From Bacteroides stercorirosoris (GTDB lineage: Bacteria > Bacteroidota > Bacteroidia > Bacteroidales > Bacteroidaceae): a stretch of 64,000 nt of DNA. The DNA lies in NCBI RefSeq assembly GCF_900142015.1, contig NZ_FQZN01000023.1, forward strand, positions 36,538 to 100,537, read 5' to 3'. Positions 51,500 to 60,124 of the stretch are shown in pieces (within the stretch, counting starts at the first letter, position 1; every line of letters begins with the position of its first letter). The notes below the pieces were generated by a model. The model saw only the letters and a program-made list of their open reading frames with translations, did no database searches and was not told the DNA's origin. The position numbers were made by a program, and so were the translations under genes.

Positions 51500-53044
51500 A
51501 TGAAAAGGTTTAAAATATTTACAATAGCAGCTCTTTTGTCATCTGCATTAGTGACTACTTCCTGTGGCGATGATTTCCTTACTGCAAGTCCTACGCAGAA
51601 ACCACTGGCCGGAGCTCCTGCAACAGAGGGTGCGATTCTTTCTTATTTAGGTTCTGCATACCAGATTCTATTATTTGATAGTTATGCCAATAATAACTAT
51701 AATGGCATTTTGCTTATGTCCGACCTTCGTTCTGATGATATATATAAAGGTGGTGGTGATGCAGGTGACCAGGCACAGCTCTATTCTTTGTCTCAATTCT
51801 CAATGAGTTCGAGAGAGGAACTTGGTTTATGGAATATCTACTATACAGGGCTTGCACGTTGCAACAATACCATCATTGCCTGTCAGAATTCAACTGGTGT
51901 GAAAGAAGATAAGGTTAAGCAATATAGTGCGGAAGCTCATTTCTTGCGTGCGTATTATGTACATTTATTGTGGAAGCTATATGGCAATATCCCTTATTTT
52001 GAAGCTCCTTTGGAAGATCCTTATGTTGCTAGACAATATACTGCTGATGAGATTTATGCTGAAATTATGGCCGATTTGGATGTAGCTTGTGAAGATGGGG
52101 TACTGTCTATGACTACAAATGCGAAAGATGATGGTACAGTGACAGATAGAGGGCGTGTTTGTCGTGCTGCAGCGCTGATGTTGAAAGCGCGTGTTGTCAT
52201 GTATCAGAAAGATCAAAGTAGATATGCGGAAGTTGCCAATGATATGGCTACTATCATTAAAAGTGGTAAGTTCGATTTGATGACTGATTTTGATGCTATG
52301 TGGCTGGATGAGAATGAATTCTGTGTGGAATCTATTTTTGAGAGTAATCAGTTGCCCGAAGGCAAAACCTGGTCGACCGGTTGGCAAGGATATGGAACAA
52401 ATTTACCGGCATTTATTGCTCCTAACGGTTTGATTGATCCGGATGGTGTGTTTAATGGTGGTTGGGGATTTGCTCCTGTACGTCAGTCGGCCTATAACAT
52501 GTATGAAGAAGGGGATTTACGTCGTGATGCTTCAATTAACGACTGGAGTGCAGCTGAATATGCAAGACGTTTTCAAGATACCGGTTTATTCCAACGTAAG
52601 TATGCTGCCCGCAAAGGATATAATCCTCCTCCCGGTGATACAGATTTGAATTATTGTAATAATCTACGCATTTTCCGCTATGCAGAGACTCTGTTGAATT
52701 ATGTCGAATTGGTAAAAATGGATGGTGTTGCTGAGCAGCAAGGGGTTGATGCGCAATCCTGTCTGGATCAGATTCGTAAGCGTGCATTCGGTAAGGATGC
52801 TTCTATTCCTGCTACTGCTGCTAATATTAAGGCTGAACGCCATAAAGAATTTTTAGGCGAAGGTATGCGTTTCTATGATTTGGTACGTTGGGGAGATGCT
52901 GCTTCTGTTCTGACGGAGAATAATACGGAATATAATTCAGTTCGCAATTATAATGAAAATAAAAAGTATCTGCCCATTCCTCAAACAGAGATTGATAAGA
53001 CGAAGGGTACTGAGTTTGAGCTGAAACAGAATACGGGTTACTAA
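51500..53044 (+). CDS. SusD/RagB-family lipoprotein (beta-glucan PUL)
   Basis: A 514-residue glycan-binding lid of the SusC channel. Lipobox TTSC with Cys22, followed by GDDFLTASPTQ. TPR-type helices with the usual blocks AEAHFLRAYYVHLLWKLYGNIPYF and, near the C-terminus, CLDQIRKRAFGKD and ERHKEFLGEGMRFYDLVRWGDA, all characteristic. It lies between susC and the PKD-containing binding protein gene (32 bp gap). No feature beyond the family pattern indicates the ligand. Confidence 0.95.
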   Translation: MKRFKIFTIAALLSSALVTTSCGDDFLTASPTQKPLAGAPATEGAILSYLGSAYQILLFDSYANNNYNGILLMSDLRSDDIYKGGGDAGDQAQLYSLSQFSMSSREELGLWNIYYTGLARCNNTIIACQNSTGVKEDKVKQYSAEAHFLRAYYVHLLWKLYGNIPYFEAPLEDPYVARQYTADEIYAEIMADLDVACEDGVLSMTTNAKDDGTVTDRGRVCRAAALMLKARVVMYQKDQSRYAEVANDMATIIKSGKFDLMTDFDAMWLDENEFCVESIFESNQLPEGKTWSTGWQGYGTNLPAFIAPNGLIDPDGVFNGGWGFAPVRQSAYNMYEEGDLRRDASINDWSAAEYARRFQDTGLFQRKYAARKGYNPPPGDTDLNYCNNLRIFRYAETLLNYVELVKMDGVAEQQGVDAQSCLDQIRKRAFGKDASIPATAANIKAERHKEFLGEGMRFYDLVRWGDAASVLTENNTEYNSVRNYNENKKYLPIPQTEIDKTKGTEFELKQNTGY

Positions 53045-53076
53045 ATCGATGATAACACTTAAAAATAAAAATAAAT

Positions 53077-54600
53077 ATGAAAAATATATTCAAATCAGGG
53101 CTTTGGGCGATGTTGGCCTTAGTCGTAATGACTGCTTGTGAGCCTCAGGAGAGTGATGATTATTCACTGGGAGTGCTTGGTACGATCTCTCTTGAAGAAA
53201 TAACTTATACTAAAGCAACCACCGAAAGGAGTGGTAATGAGATTGTCTTCACGAATACGGTTAACACCAAAGTCCCTTATTCATTTGTCTGGGATTTGGG
53301 GAATGGAGTGACTAGTAAAAGTAAAACCGTCACTGGCCAGTATCCGGAGAAAGGTGACTATACTGCTACTTTGACAGTCTATACTGCTGACGGTGACGCT
53401 GTTTCCAAAGTTATTCCTTTACATTTTGATAAAGATGATTTCAGTTTGCTTGATATTCCTCTTTATAATAATCTGACCGGAGGGGCAAGTGCTGCAAACG
53501 GAAAAACCTGGGTGTTCGACCGGTATAATAACTTCACTAAAGAAGTGGCGGAAGCCGTAGGCAAGTATGAAAGTCCGAAACCTACTATTGTAGGAGATGA
53601 TATCAAAGGCCATATTGGCTTAGGTCCTGTGGGCACTTATGCACAGAATTGGTGGGGAGCCGGTGCTGATGAAAAAAATAAATGGACTATGTATGATATG
53701 AAGTTCACCTTTATCCAGGCAGGATTGCAGTTGAAGATTGAAACCGAAGGCAAGGGATATGGACGTTGGGCTATAGCTAATGGTAAGCCGGGAGCGGTTC
53801 AGGAAGGAGAAGATACGTCTTTCGATTATGCTGGTGGTTCTTATAATTTTGCTTTGGACGATAGTGGAGTATTTCCTCAATTAACGCTGACGGGTGACGC
53901 TTTCTTGGGCTATTATTGTGGTACTCAGACCTATGATATTATTTATCAAACGGATGAGGTGATGGCTTTACGTGTATTGAATACGACTGAAAATCAGGAT
54001 TGGGTATTCATTTACTGCCGTGAGGACTTGAACGTCGGCGAACCGCCTATCGTGAAAACCCCCAAGGTAATTCCTTTGACAGAAAACTTTGAAAAGGATG
54101 AGATTTTGAACTTCATAGCTCAGGATATGGGTGATAAGAGTGGTGTTGTCGACAATCCGGCTCCGGTACCGGTTAATGAATCGAATAAAGTATATCGTTA
54201 TCAGAAATCAGATTCATATTACAGTAATTTATCATTTACGACGAAGGACTATACTTTTGACCTGACTACTCAAAACAAGATTCGCATGAAAGTATTTGTA
54301 CCTTCTTATAATGATTATACCACGGTTGCTAATGTTGCAGGTGAATGGATTACTATTAATCAGTTGCAGAAGCAAATAGTTGTGAAACTGCAAAATAGCG
54401 ATATGGGAGACAACGCATGGGAAACCCAAGCTGAAATTACGAAGAAAGATCTTGCTACTGATAAATGGCTTGAAATAGAGTTTGACTTCAGTGATGTGAA
54501 AGATCGTCAGGATTTTGACCGGATTGTTATCCAATTCGGTGCCGAAGGACATGCGGCTCCCGGCATATTCTTCTTTGATGATTTTTCATTTAAGGAATAA
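53077..54600 (+). CDS. Surface glycan-binding protein with PKD domain (beta-glucan PUL)
   Basis: A 507-residue lipoprotein (Cys21 in MTACEPQESDDYS, an acidic surface-export start). A PKD-like domain at about 40-115 (SFVWDLGNGVTSKSKTVTGQYPEKGDYTATLTVYTADG) is followed by a central domain rich in aromatics (WVFDRYNNF, NWWGAGADEKNKWTMYDM) and a C-terminal beta-sandwich (about 345-507) ending FFFDDFSFKE. This is the layout of surface glycan-binding proteins in laminarin and mixed-linkage glucan PULs. It would hold glucan at the cell surface near the GH16 enzyme. Non-catalytic. Confidence 0.85.
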   Translation: MKNIFKSGLWAMLALVVMTACEPQESDDYSLGVLGTISLEEITYTKATTERSGNEIVFTNTVNTKVPYSFVWDLGNGVTSKSKTVTGQYPEKGDYTATLTVYTADGDAVSKVIPLHFDKDDFSLLDIPLYNNLTGGASAANGKTWVFDRYNNFTKEVAEAVGKYESPKPTIVGDDIKGHIGLGPVGTYAQNWWGAGADEKNKWTMYDMKFTFIQAGLQLKIETEGKGYGRWAIANGKPGAVQEGEDTSFDYAGGSYNFALDDSGVFPQLTLTGDAFLGYYCGTQTYDIIYQTDEVMALRVLNTTENQDWVFIYCREDLNVGEPPIVKTPKVIPLTENFEKDEILNFIAQDMGDKSGVVDNPAPVPVNESNKVYRYQKSDSYYSNLSFTTKDYTFDLTTQNKIRMKVFVPSYNDYTTVANVAGEWITINQLQKQIVVKLQNSDMGDNAWETQAEITKKDLATDKWLEIEFDFSDVKDRQDFDRIVIQFGAEGHAAPGIFFFDDFSFKE

Positions 54601-54617
54601 AGTGTAGTTTAACAATT

Positions 54618-54660
54618 AAAGAGACGGTTGCTTTTTTCGGGCAACTGCCTCTTTATTATT
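54618..54660 (+). terminator. Partial terminator between the binding protein and GH16 genes
   Basis: A 14-bp stem with one mismatch (AAAGAGACGGTTGC at 54618-54631 pairing with 54641-54654) followed by TTATTATT, ending 9 bp before the GH16 ATG. No separate promoter is seen after it, so it probably lowers the expression of the enzymes relative to the SusCD proteins instead of stopping all transcripts. Confidence 0.65.
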
Positions 54661-54668
54661 CTCAAAAT

Positions 54669-55793
54669 ATGAAATTTATGACTTGTTTGTGGTTAATGCC
54701 GTTTATCCTTCTGGCGGGTTGTGGCAATAATAATTCGGTGTCAGAAGAGCCGCAGGGAGGAGAAACACTTTCGATGGAAGTAACTCCGGCCAACATGCAG
54801 ATGAGTGCAGCGGGAGAGACGTTTACGATTGTCGTGAAAGCTGATGCAGCATGGACTGTGAAAACTGATGGACAGTCTTGGTATTCACTGTCTGGAGGTA
54901 GCGGCCACAAGGGTGAAACTGCCCTAAAAATCACAGCTCTAAAAAATGCTACTGACCAAGAACGTACAGCAGTATTATCTTTTGCTATGGGTACGGATTA
55001 TAAGAAAGAATATACCTTAAAACAGGCTAAAGGTGAGATTGAAAATTATGTTCCGGAGGGCTATACACTGGTCTGGCAAGATGAATTCAATGATACGCGT
55101 TTGACTGACGGTAAACCTGCATTACCTAAAACTTCCGCTTGGTGGTATGAGACGGGCAATAGCGGTTGGGGTAATCATGAAATACAAAATTATGTTGCTG
55201 GCTTTTCAGGAACAGATACTTGTTCAATTGTCTCAGATGGTACGTTGAAAATCATTCTTCAAAAAAGAGGAAATGAAGTACTGTCCGTTCGTATGAATAG
55301 CATTCAAAGCTGGAAGTATGGCTACTTTGAAGCTCGTCTTAAGCTCCCGAAAGGTAAGGGAACGTGGCCTGCCTTCTGGATGATGCCGAAAAACTACACA
55401 GCTTGGCCGGATGACGGTGAGATTGATATCATGGAAGAAGTTGGGTATGATCCTAATGTAATATTGTCTACGATTCATTGTAAAGCTTACAATCATTCTA
55501 TTGGTACTCAAAAATCAGGAACGATGAAGGTACCCACTGCACAGACTGAGTTCCATATATATGCGGTTGAATGGACTGAAGACTTTATTAAAGGATATGT
55601 AGATGGTAAATGTTACTTTACTTTCAATAATGATAAGAAAGGAAATAAAGATACTTGGCCTTTTAATGCTCCTTTCTATCTGAAGTTGAATCTTGCGTGG
55701 GGTGGCGATTGGGGAGGTGCCCAGGGCATAGATGAATCCGCCCTTCCGGCAACTTATGAAATTGATTATGTACGTGTGTTTCAGAAAATATAA
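54669..55793 (+). CDS. GH16 endo-beta-glucanase (laminarinase type) with BACON domain
   Basis: A 374-residue surface lipoprotein (Cys18 in LLAGCGNNN) that cuts beta-1,3- or mixed beta-1,3/1,4-glucan. A BACON domain (about 34-118) precedes the GH16 beta-jelly roll (about 125-374). The catalytic strand reads EIDIMEEVG with nucleophile Glu251, Asp253 and acid/base Glu256, the laminarinase spacing with the extra Met. Conserved ends are YTLVWQDEFND, YGYFEARLKLPKGKGTWPAFWMMP and PATYEIDYVRVFQ. It follows the surface binding protein and precedes the GH3 gene by 10 bp. Whether laminarin or cereal mixed-linkage glucan is the natural substrate cannot be read from sequence. Confidence 0.94.
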   Translation: MKFMTCLWLMPFILLAGCGNNNSVSEEPQGGETLSMEVTPANMQMSAAGETFTIVVKADAAWTVKTDGQSWYSLSGGSGHKGETALKITALKNATDQERTAVLSFAMGTDYKKEYTLKQAKGEIENYVPEGYTLVWQDEFNDTRLTDGKPALPKTSAWWYETGNSGWGNHEIQNYVAGFSGTDTCSIVSDGTLKIILQKRGNEVLSVRMNSIQSWKYGYFEARLKLPKGKGTWPAFWMMPKNYTAWPDDGEIDIMEEVGYDPNVILSTIHCKAYNHSIGTQKSGTMKVPTAQTEFHIYAVEWTEDFIKGYVDGKCYFTFNNDKKGNKDTWPFNAPFYLKLNLAWGGDWGGAQGIDESALPATYEIDYVRVFQKI

Positions 55794-55803
55794 TTGAAGA
55801 AGT

Positions 55804-58059
55804 ATGAAAGCTATGAAATTTTTCTCCGCTTGCCTGTTTCTGCTGCCCTTTGTCTCTTGCACCCAAGTGGCAACCAATAAGGGCGATGCGGCAACAGAGA
55901 AAAGAGTGGAAGCACTGTTATCCAAGATGACCTTGGAGGAAAAGATTGGTCAGATGAACCAGATTTCCTCTTATGGCAATATCGAGGATATGAGCAGTTT
56001 GATTAAGAAAGGTGAAGTCGGTTCTATTTTGAATGAGATAGACCCGGTGCGTATCAATGCGTTGCAGCGCGTAGCGATAGAGGAATCTCGTTTGGGGATT
56101 CCTCTGCTGATGGCACGTGATGTCATTCACGGGTTTAAAACGATTTTCCCTATTCCGTTGGGACAGGCGGCCTCGTTCAATCCTCAGGTTGCGAAAGACG
56201 GTGCACGGGTAGCGGCTATCGAAGCTTCTTCCGTGGGCATTCGCTGGACGTTTGCACCGATGATTGACATTGCCCGTGATCCCCGTTGGGGGCGTATTGC
56301 CGAAGGATGCGGGGAAGATACTTATCTTACTTCCGTGATGGGAGCCGCTATGGTAGAAGGTTTTCAGGGAGATTCTCTGAATAATCCGACATCGATAGCT
56401 GCTTGCCCCAAACACTTTGTGGGCTATGGTGCAGCCGAAGGCGGGCGTGACTATAATTCTACATTCATTCCTGAACGCCGCTTGCGCAATGTTTATTTGC
56501 CACCGTTCGAAGCGGCTACCAAGGCAGGTGCAGCTACATTCATGACTTCCTTCAATGACAATGATGGTGTACCCTCAACTGGAAATACCTTCATCCTGAA
56601 AGATGTACTTCGCGGTGAATGGGGATTTGATGGATTGGTAGTGACGGACTGGGCTTCTGCCAGTGAGATGATAAGTCATGGTTTTGCGGCAGATCCGAAG
56701 GAGGCGGCTATGAAAGCTGTTAATGCAGGAGTCGACATGGAGATGGTAAGTTATACTTTTGTGAAAGAATTACCTGAACTGGTGAAAGAAGGAAAGGTGA
56801 AAGAAAGCACAATTGATGAGGCTGTCCGAAATATATTGCGCATCAAATATCGTTTGGGCTTATTTGATAATCCTTATGTGGATGAAAAACTTTCATCTAC
56901 GGTGATGTATGCTCCTTCTCATCTGGAGGCGGCTAAACAGGCAGCTGTTGAATCGGCAATTCTGTTGAAAAATGACAAGGGGATATTGCCGTTGCAATCA
57001 TCAGTGAAAACAGTTGCCGTGGTTGGTCCTATGGCTAATGCTCCATACGAGCAGTTGGGCACATGGGTATTTGATGGTGAAAAGAACCGTACTCAAACTC
57101 CGTTGAATGCCATTAAAGAAATGGTTGGGGATAAGTTGCAGGTAATCTATGAACCAGGCTTGGCATATAGCCGTGAAAAGAATCCGGCGGGCGTGGCAAA
57201 GGCTGCCTCGGCTGCTTCACGTGCAGACGTTATCCTGGCTTTTGTAGGTGAAGAATCTATCCTTTCGGGTGAAGCGCATTGTCTGGCCGACCTTGATTTG
57301 CAAGGTGACCAGAAAGCTCTGATTGCTGCTTTGGCGAAAACCGGCAAACCGGTAGTGACTGTCGTGATGGCAGGTCGTCCGCTGACTATCGGTAAAGAAG
57401 TGGAAGAATCGGCTGCTGTCCTTTACTCGTTCCATCCGGGCACAATGGGTGGACCTGCATTGGCAGACCTGCTTTGGGGCAAGGCTGTTCCGAGCGGAAA
57501 AACGCCGGTTACTTTTCCGAAGATGGTAGGACAAATTCCGGTGTACTATGCTCATAATAATACAGGTCGGCCGGCTACGCGAAATGAAGTGTTGCTGAAT
57601 GATATAGCTGTTGAAGCGGGGCAAACCTCATTGGGATGTACTTCTTTCTATATGGATGCGGGCTTTGATCCTTTGTTCCCGTTCGGCTATGGCTTGTCAT
57701 ACACTACATTCAAGTATAGCAATGTCAAGCTGTCTTCGGCTGCATTGAAGAAGAATGAAGTGCTGACAGTAACATTTGATTTGGAAAATACGGGTAAATA
57801 TGAAGGAACGGAAGTGGCTCAATTGTATGTACAAGATAAAGTCGGTTCCGTAACACGTCCGGTGAAAGAACTGAAACGCTTTGCCCGCGTGACGTTGAAA
57901 CCGGGTGAGAAGAAGAGTGTTTCGTTCGAACTTCCCATCAGCGAGCTTGCATTTTGGAACATTGATATGGCTAAGGTTGTAGAACCGGGAGATTTTGCTC
58001 TTTGGGTGGCTTCCGACAGCCAATCCGGTGAAAATGTTTTCTTCAAGGTAATAGATTGA
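55804..58059 (+). CDS. GH3 beta-glucosidase
   Basis: A 751-residue exported enzyme that takes glucose from the ends of the oligosaccharides made by GH16. The signal peptide (SACLFLLPFVSC) may be a lipobox with Cys19, giving a periplasmic lipoprotein. The N-terminal barrel has DPRWGRIAEGCGEDTYLTS, KHFVGYGAAEGGRDYN and the nucleophile Asp282 (from the first ATG) in VVTDWAS. The second domain with GDQKALIAALAKTGKPVVTVVMAGRP and the C-terminal fibronectin-like domain (YGLSYTTFKYSNV, VTRPVKELKRF) complete the family layout. A second ATG at 55813 is a possible start. Last gene of the PUL operon. Confidence 0.95.
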   Translation: MKAMKFFSACLFLLPFVSCTQVATNKGDAATEKRVEALLSKMTLEEKIGQMNQISSYGNIEDMSSLIKKGEVGSILNEIDPVRINALQRVAIEESRLGIPLLMARDVIHGFKTIFPIPLGQAASFNPQVAKDGARVAAIEASSVGIRWTFAPMIDIARDPRWGRIAEGCGEDTYLTSVMGAAMVEGFQGDSLNNPTSIAACPKHFVGYGAAEGGRDYNSTFIPERRLRNVYLPPFEAATKAGAATFMTSFNDNDGVPSTGNTFILKDVLRGEWGFDGLVVTDWASASEMISHGFAADPKEAAMKAVNAGVDMEMVSYTFVKELPELVKEGKVKESTIDEAVRNILRIKYRLGLFDNPYVDEKLSSTVMYAPSHLEAAKQAAVESAILLKNDKGILPLQSSVKTVAVVGPMANAPYEQLGTWVFDGEKNRTQTPLNAIKEMVGDKLQVIYEPGLAYSREKNPAGVAKAASAASRADVILAFVGEESILSGEAHCLADLDLQGDQKALIAALAKTGKPVVTVVMAGRPLTIGKEVEESAAVLYSFHPGTMGGPALADLLWGKAVPSGKTPVTFPKMVGQIPVYYAHNNTGRPATRNEVLLNDIAVEAGQTSLGCTSFYMDAGFDPLFPFGYGLSYTTFKYSNVKLSSAALKKNEVLTVTFDLENTGKYEGTEVAQLYVQDKVGSVTRPVKELKRFARVTLKPGEKKSVSFELPISELAFWNIDMAKVVEPGDFALWVASDSQSGENVFFKVID

Positions 58060-58075
58060 TTGGTGATTTTAAGGT

Positions 58076-58114
58076 TAAAAAAGAGAGGGGCGGACCGTGA
58101 TGGTTCGCCCCTCT
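58076..58114 (-). terminator. Intrinsic terminator downstream of eno
   Basis: A 13-bp stem with one wobble (AGAGGGGCGGACC at 58084-58096 with 58102-58114, loop of 5). On the minus strand it is followed by TTTTTT, fitting termination of eno; the plus-strand side has no T-run but may slow GH3 transcripts. Confidence 0.85.
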
Positions 58115-58157
58115 TGCAGTTGATACAATGGCTATTCTACTAACTGTTTATGTCGGG

Positions 58158-59438
58158 TCATTTGATACGTCTGTAACCGTAAACGGCATTAGCACCCAGC
58201 TCTTCTTCGATACGGAGCAGTTGATTGTATTTTGCCATACGGTCGGAACGGCTCAACGAACCGGTTTTGATCTGTCCGCTGTTAGTGGCAACGGCAATGT
58301 CGGCAATGGTTGAATCTTCCGTTTCTCCGGAACGGTGGGAAGTTACGGTCGTATATCCGTGGCGGTGAGCCATTTCTATGGCATTTAAAGTTTCGGTCAG
58401 GGAGCCGATCTGGTTTACCTTAATCAGGATGGAGTTGGCGCAACCTTTCTCGATGCCCATAGCCAGGAAGTCGACGTTGGTAACAAAAAGGTCGTCACCT
58501 ACCAATTGGCAGCGGTCGCCGATACGGTCGGTAAGTTTTTTCCAGCCTTCCCAGTCGTTTTCACTCATACCGTCTTCGATGGAGTCGATAGGGAACTGAT
58601 TGATGAGTTGTTCCAGATAATCAATCTGTTCGTCGGCTGTGCGTTTCTTGCCTTTTTCACCTTCAAACTTCGTATAATCATATATACCGTCTTTGTAGAA
58701 TTCGGAAGAGGCGCAGTCCATGGCAATCATGACATCTTTGCCTGGTTTGTATCCGGCAACCTTGATAGCGGCGATAATACTGTTCAGGGCATCTTCCGTA
58801 CCTTCCAGGTTGGGAGCAAAACCTCCTTCATCGCCTACGGCAGTGCTCAGACCACGGTCCTTCAGAACCTTTTTCAATGCGTGGAACACTTCGGCACCCA
58901 TACGCAGACCTTCACGGAAAGAAGTCGCACCTACGGGACGTATCATGAATTCCTGAAAAGCGATCGGGGCGTCACTGTGAGAACCGCCATTGATGATGTT
59001 CATCATCGGTACGGGCATCACGTAAGTGTTGGTACCACCGATATAGCGGTACAGAGGTATGTCGAGATATGCGGCTGCTGCCTTTGCTACGGCGAGAGAT
59101 ACGCCGAGAATGGCATTGGCACCTAAATTTGATTTGGTTTTGGTTCCGTCCAGTGCCAGCATGGTATGGTCGATACCCATCTGATCGAGGACAGACATTC
59201 CGATCAACTTCGGAGCGATAACATCGTTGATGTTTTCCACTGCTTTCAGCACGCCTTTGCCACCATAACGTTGTTTGTCGCCGTCACGGAGTTCCAAAGC
59301 TTCGTGTTCACCGGTAGAAGCACCGGAAGGGACAGAGGCACGGCCCATAAAGCCTGATTCCAGAATTACATCTACTTCCACTGTGGGGTTTCCTCTTGAA
59401 TCGAGGATTTCACGTCCGATAATCTTTGCTATTTTCAT
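58158..59438 (-). CDS. eno: Enolase (phosphopyruvate hydratase)
   Basis: Cytoplasmic glycolytic enzyme of 426 residues that converts 2-phosphoglycerate to phosphoenolpyruvate. All hallmarks are present: REILDSRGNPTVEVDV, the substrate loop ASTGEHEALELRDGD, AMDCASSEFYKDGIYDY, EDGMSENDWEGWKKL with metal ligands, and the C-terminal SHRSGETEDSTIADIAVATNSGQIKTGSLSRSDR. Length and start are normal. Upstream in the same direction is crcB (92 bp gap); no TAnnTTTG element is evident in the gap, so the two may share the promoter before crcB. Confidence 0.98.
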   Translation of the reverse strand: MKIAKIIGREILDSRGNPTVEVDVILESGFMGRASVPSGASTGEHEALELRDGDKQRYGGKGVLKAVENINDVIAPKLIGMSVLDQMGIDHTMLALDGTKTKSNLGANAILGVSLAVAKAAAAYLDIPLYRYIGGTNTYVMPVPMMNIINGGSHSDAPIAFQEFMIRPVGATSFREGLRMGAEVFHALKKVLKDRGLSTAVGDEGGFAPNLEGTEDALNSIIAAIKVAGYKPGKDVMIAMDCASSEFYKDGIYDYTKFEGEKGKKRTADEQIDYLEQLINQFPIDSIEDGMSENDWEGWKKLTDRIGDRCQLVGDDLFVTNVDFLAMGIEKGCANSILIKVNQIGSLTETLNAIEMAHRHGYTTVTSHRSGETEDSTIADIAVATNSGQIKTGSLSRSDRMAKYNQLLRIEEELGANAVYGYRRIK

Positions 59439-59530
59439 AATTATGATATTATTTGTAACTATTTTAAATAAGGAACAAGAAACAATCGGCTTTTGTTCAG
59501 GAAAATAGTCCTGTAATTACAATTAGATTA

Positions 59531-59902
59531 TCATTTTCCGTTAACCATTCCTCCTGCCAGTGCCGCCAGTATTCCCAATGTGATGCTTATTAAGGTATAG
59601 AATATGAATGTGCCGTAAAATCCATTTTTTAGTAAAGTAAGCCCATCATTAGAGAAAGTGGAGAAAGTGGTGAATCCGCCGCAGAATCCGGCAGTCAATA
59701 ACAAACGTACTTCGGGGGAAAGGTTGAAACGGGCGGAGAGTGCGTAAAACAACCCTATCAGGAAACTCCCGAAAATGTTGACTGTGAACGTTGCCCAGGG
59801 AAAAGAGTAGGGGATAATTCGTTCGTGCAGGAGTTCTTGCACATAATAACGGAGTACGCTCCCCGTTCCGCCGCCAAGAAAAACGTATATCAATTCTTTC
59901 AT
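59531..59902 (-). CDS. crcB: Fluoride exporter CrcB/Fluc
   Basis: Small inner-membrane fluoride channel of 123 residues with four helices. Family blocks are present: GGGTGSVLRYYVQELL, FPWATFTVNIFGSFLIGLFYAL, LLLTAGFCGGFTTFSTFSNDGLTLL and the final TLGILAALAGGMVNG. It works as a dual-topology dimer. A TACCTTTG element lies at 59933-59940 on the minus strand. No fluoride riboswitch pattern is seen in the short leader. Standard length and motif content make the call secure. Confidence 0.95.
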   Translation of the reverse strand: MKELIYVFLGGGTGSVLRYYVQELLHERIIPYSFPWATFTVNIFGSFLIGLFYALSARFNLSPEVRLLLTAGFCGGFTTFSTFSNDGLTLLKNGFYGTFIFYTLISITLGILAALAGGMVNGK

Positions 59903-59932
59903 TTTAATTATATATTCTGCTTACATTGTCCG

Positions 59933-59940
59933 CAAAGGTA
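59933..59940 (-). promoter_or_regulatory. Predicted -7 element (TACCTTTG) for crcB and perhaps eno
   Basis: Minus-strand TACCTTTG, start site near 59927 and leader of about 25 nt before the crcB ATG. Confidence 0.6.
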
Positions 59941-60083
59941 CAATTTTTCATTTATATCGGGTTTATATTCCTGTTTTTCTCCTTTGTACTTAAAAAACAG
60001 AAACTAAACCAGTTATGCAAACGTTTGCCGGTAAAACATCTATATTTTCATTTTATTCCTTCTTTTGCATGTCTTTTCCTGCT

Positions 60084-60091
60084 TATATTTG
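60084..60091 (+). promoter_or_regulatory. Predicted -7 element (TATATTTG) of the GH97 gene
   Basis: TATATTTG with start site near 60098 and leader of about 27 nt. It lies after the earlier in-frame ATG at 60065 and so supports the start at 60125. Confidence 0.6.
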
Positions 60092-60124
60092 CATCACGAT
60101 TATCATTCTAAAATAATTCAAATC

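Noticed and set aside
59903..60064. Fluoride riboswitch before crcB
   Set aside because: The leader is only about 25 nt and the conserved fluoride-aptamer segments are not seen on the minus strand.
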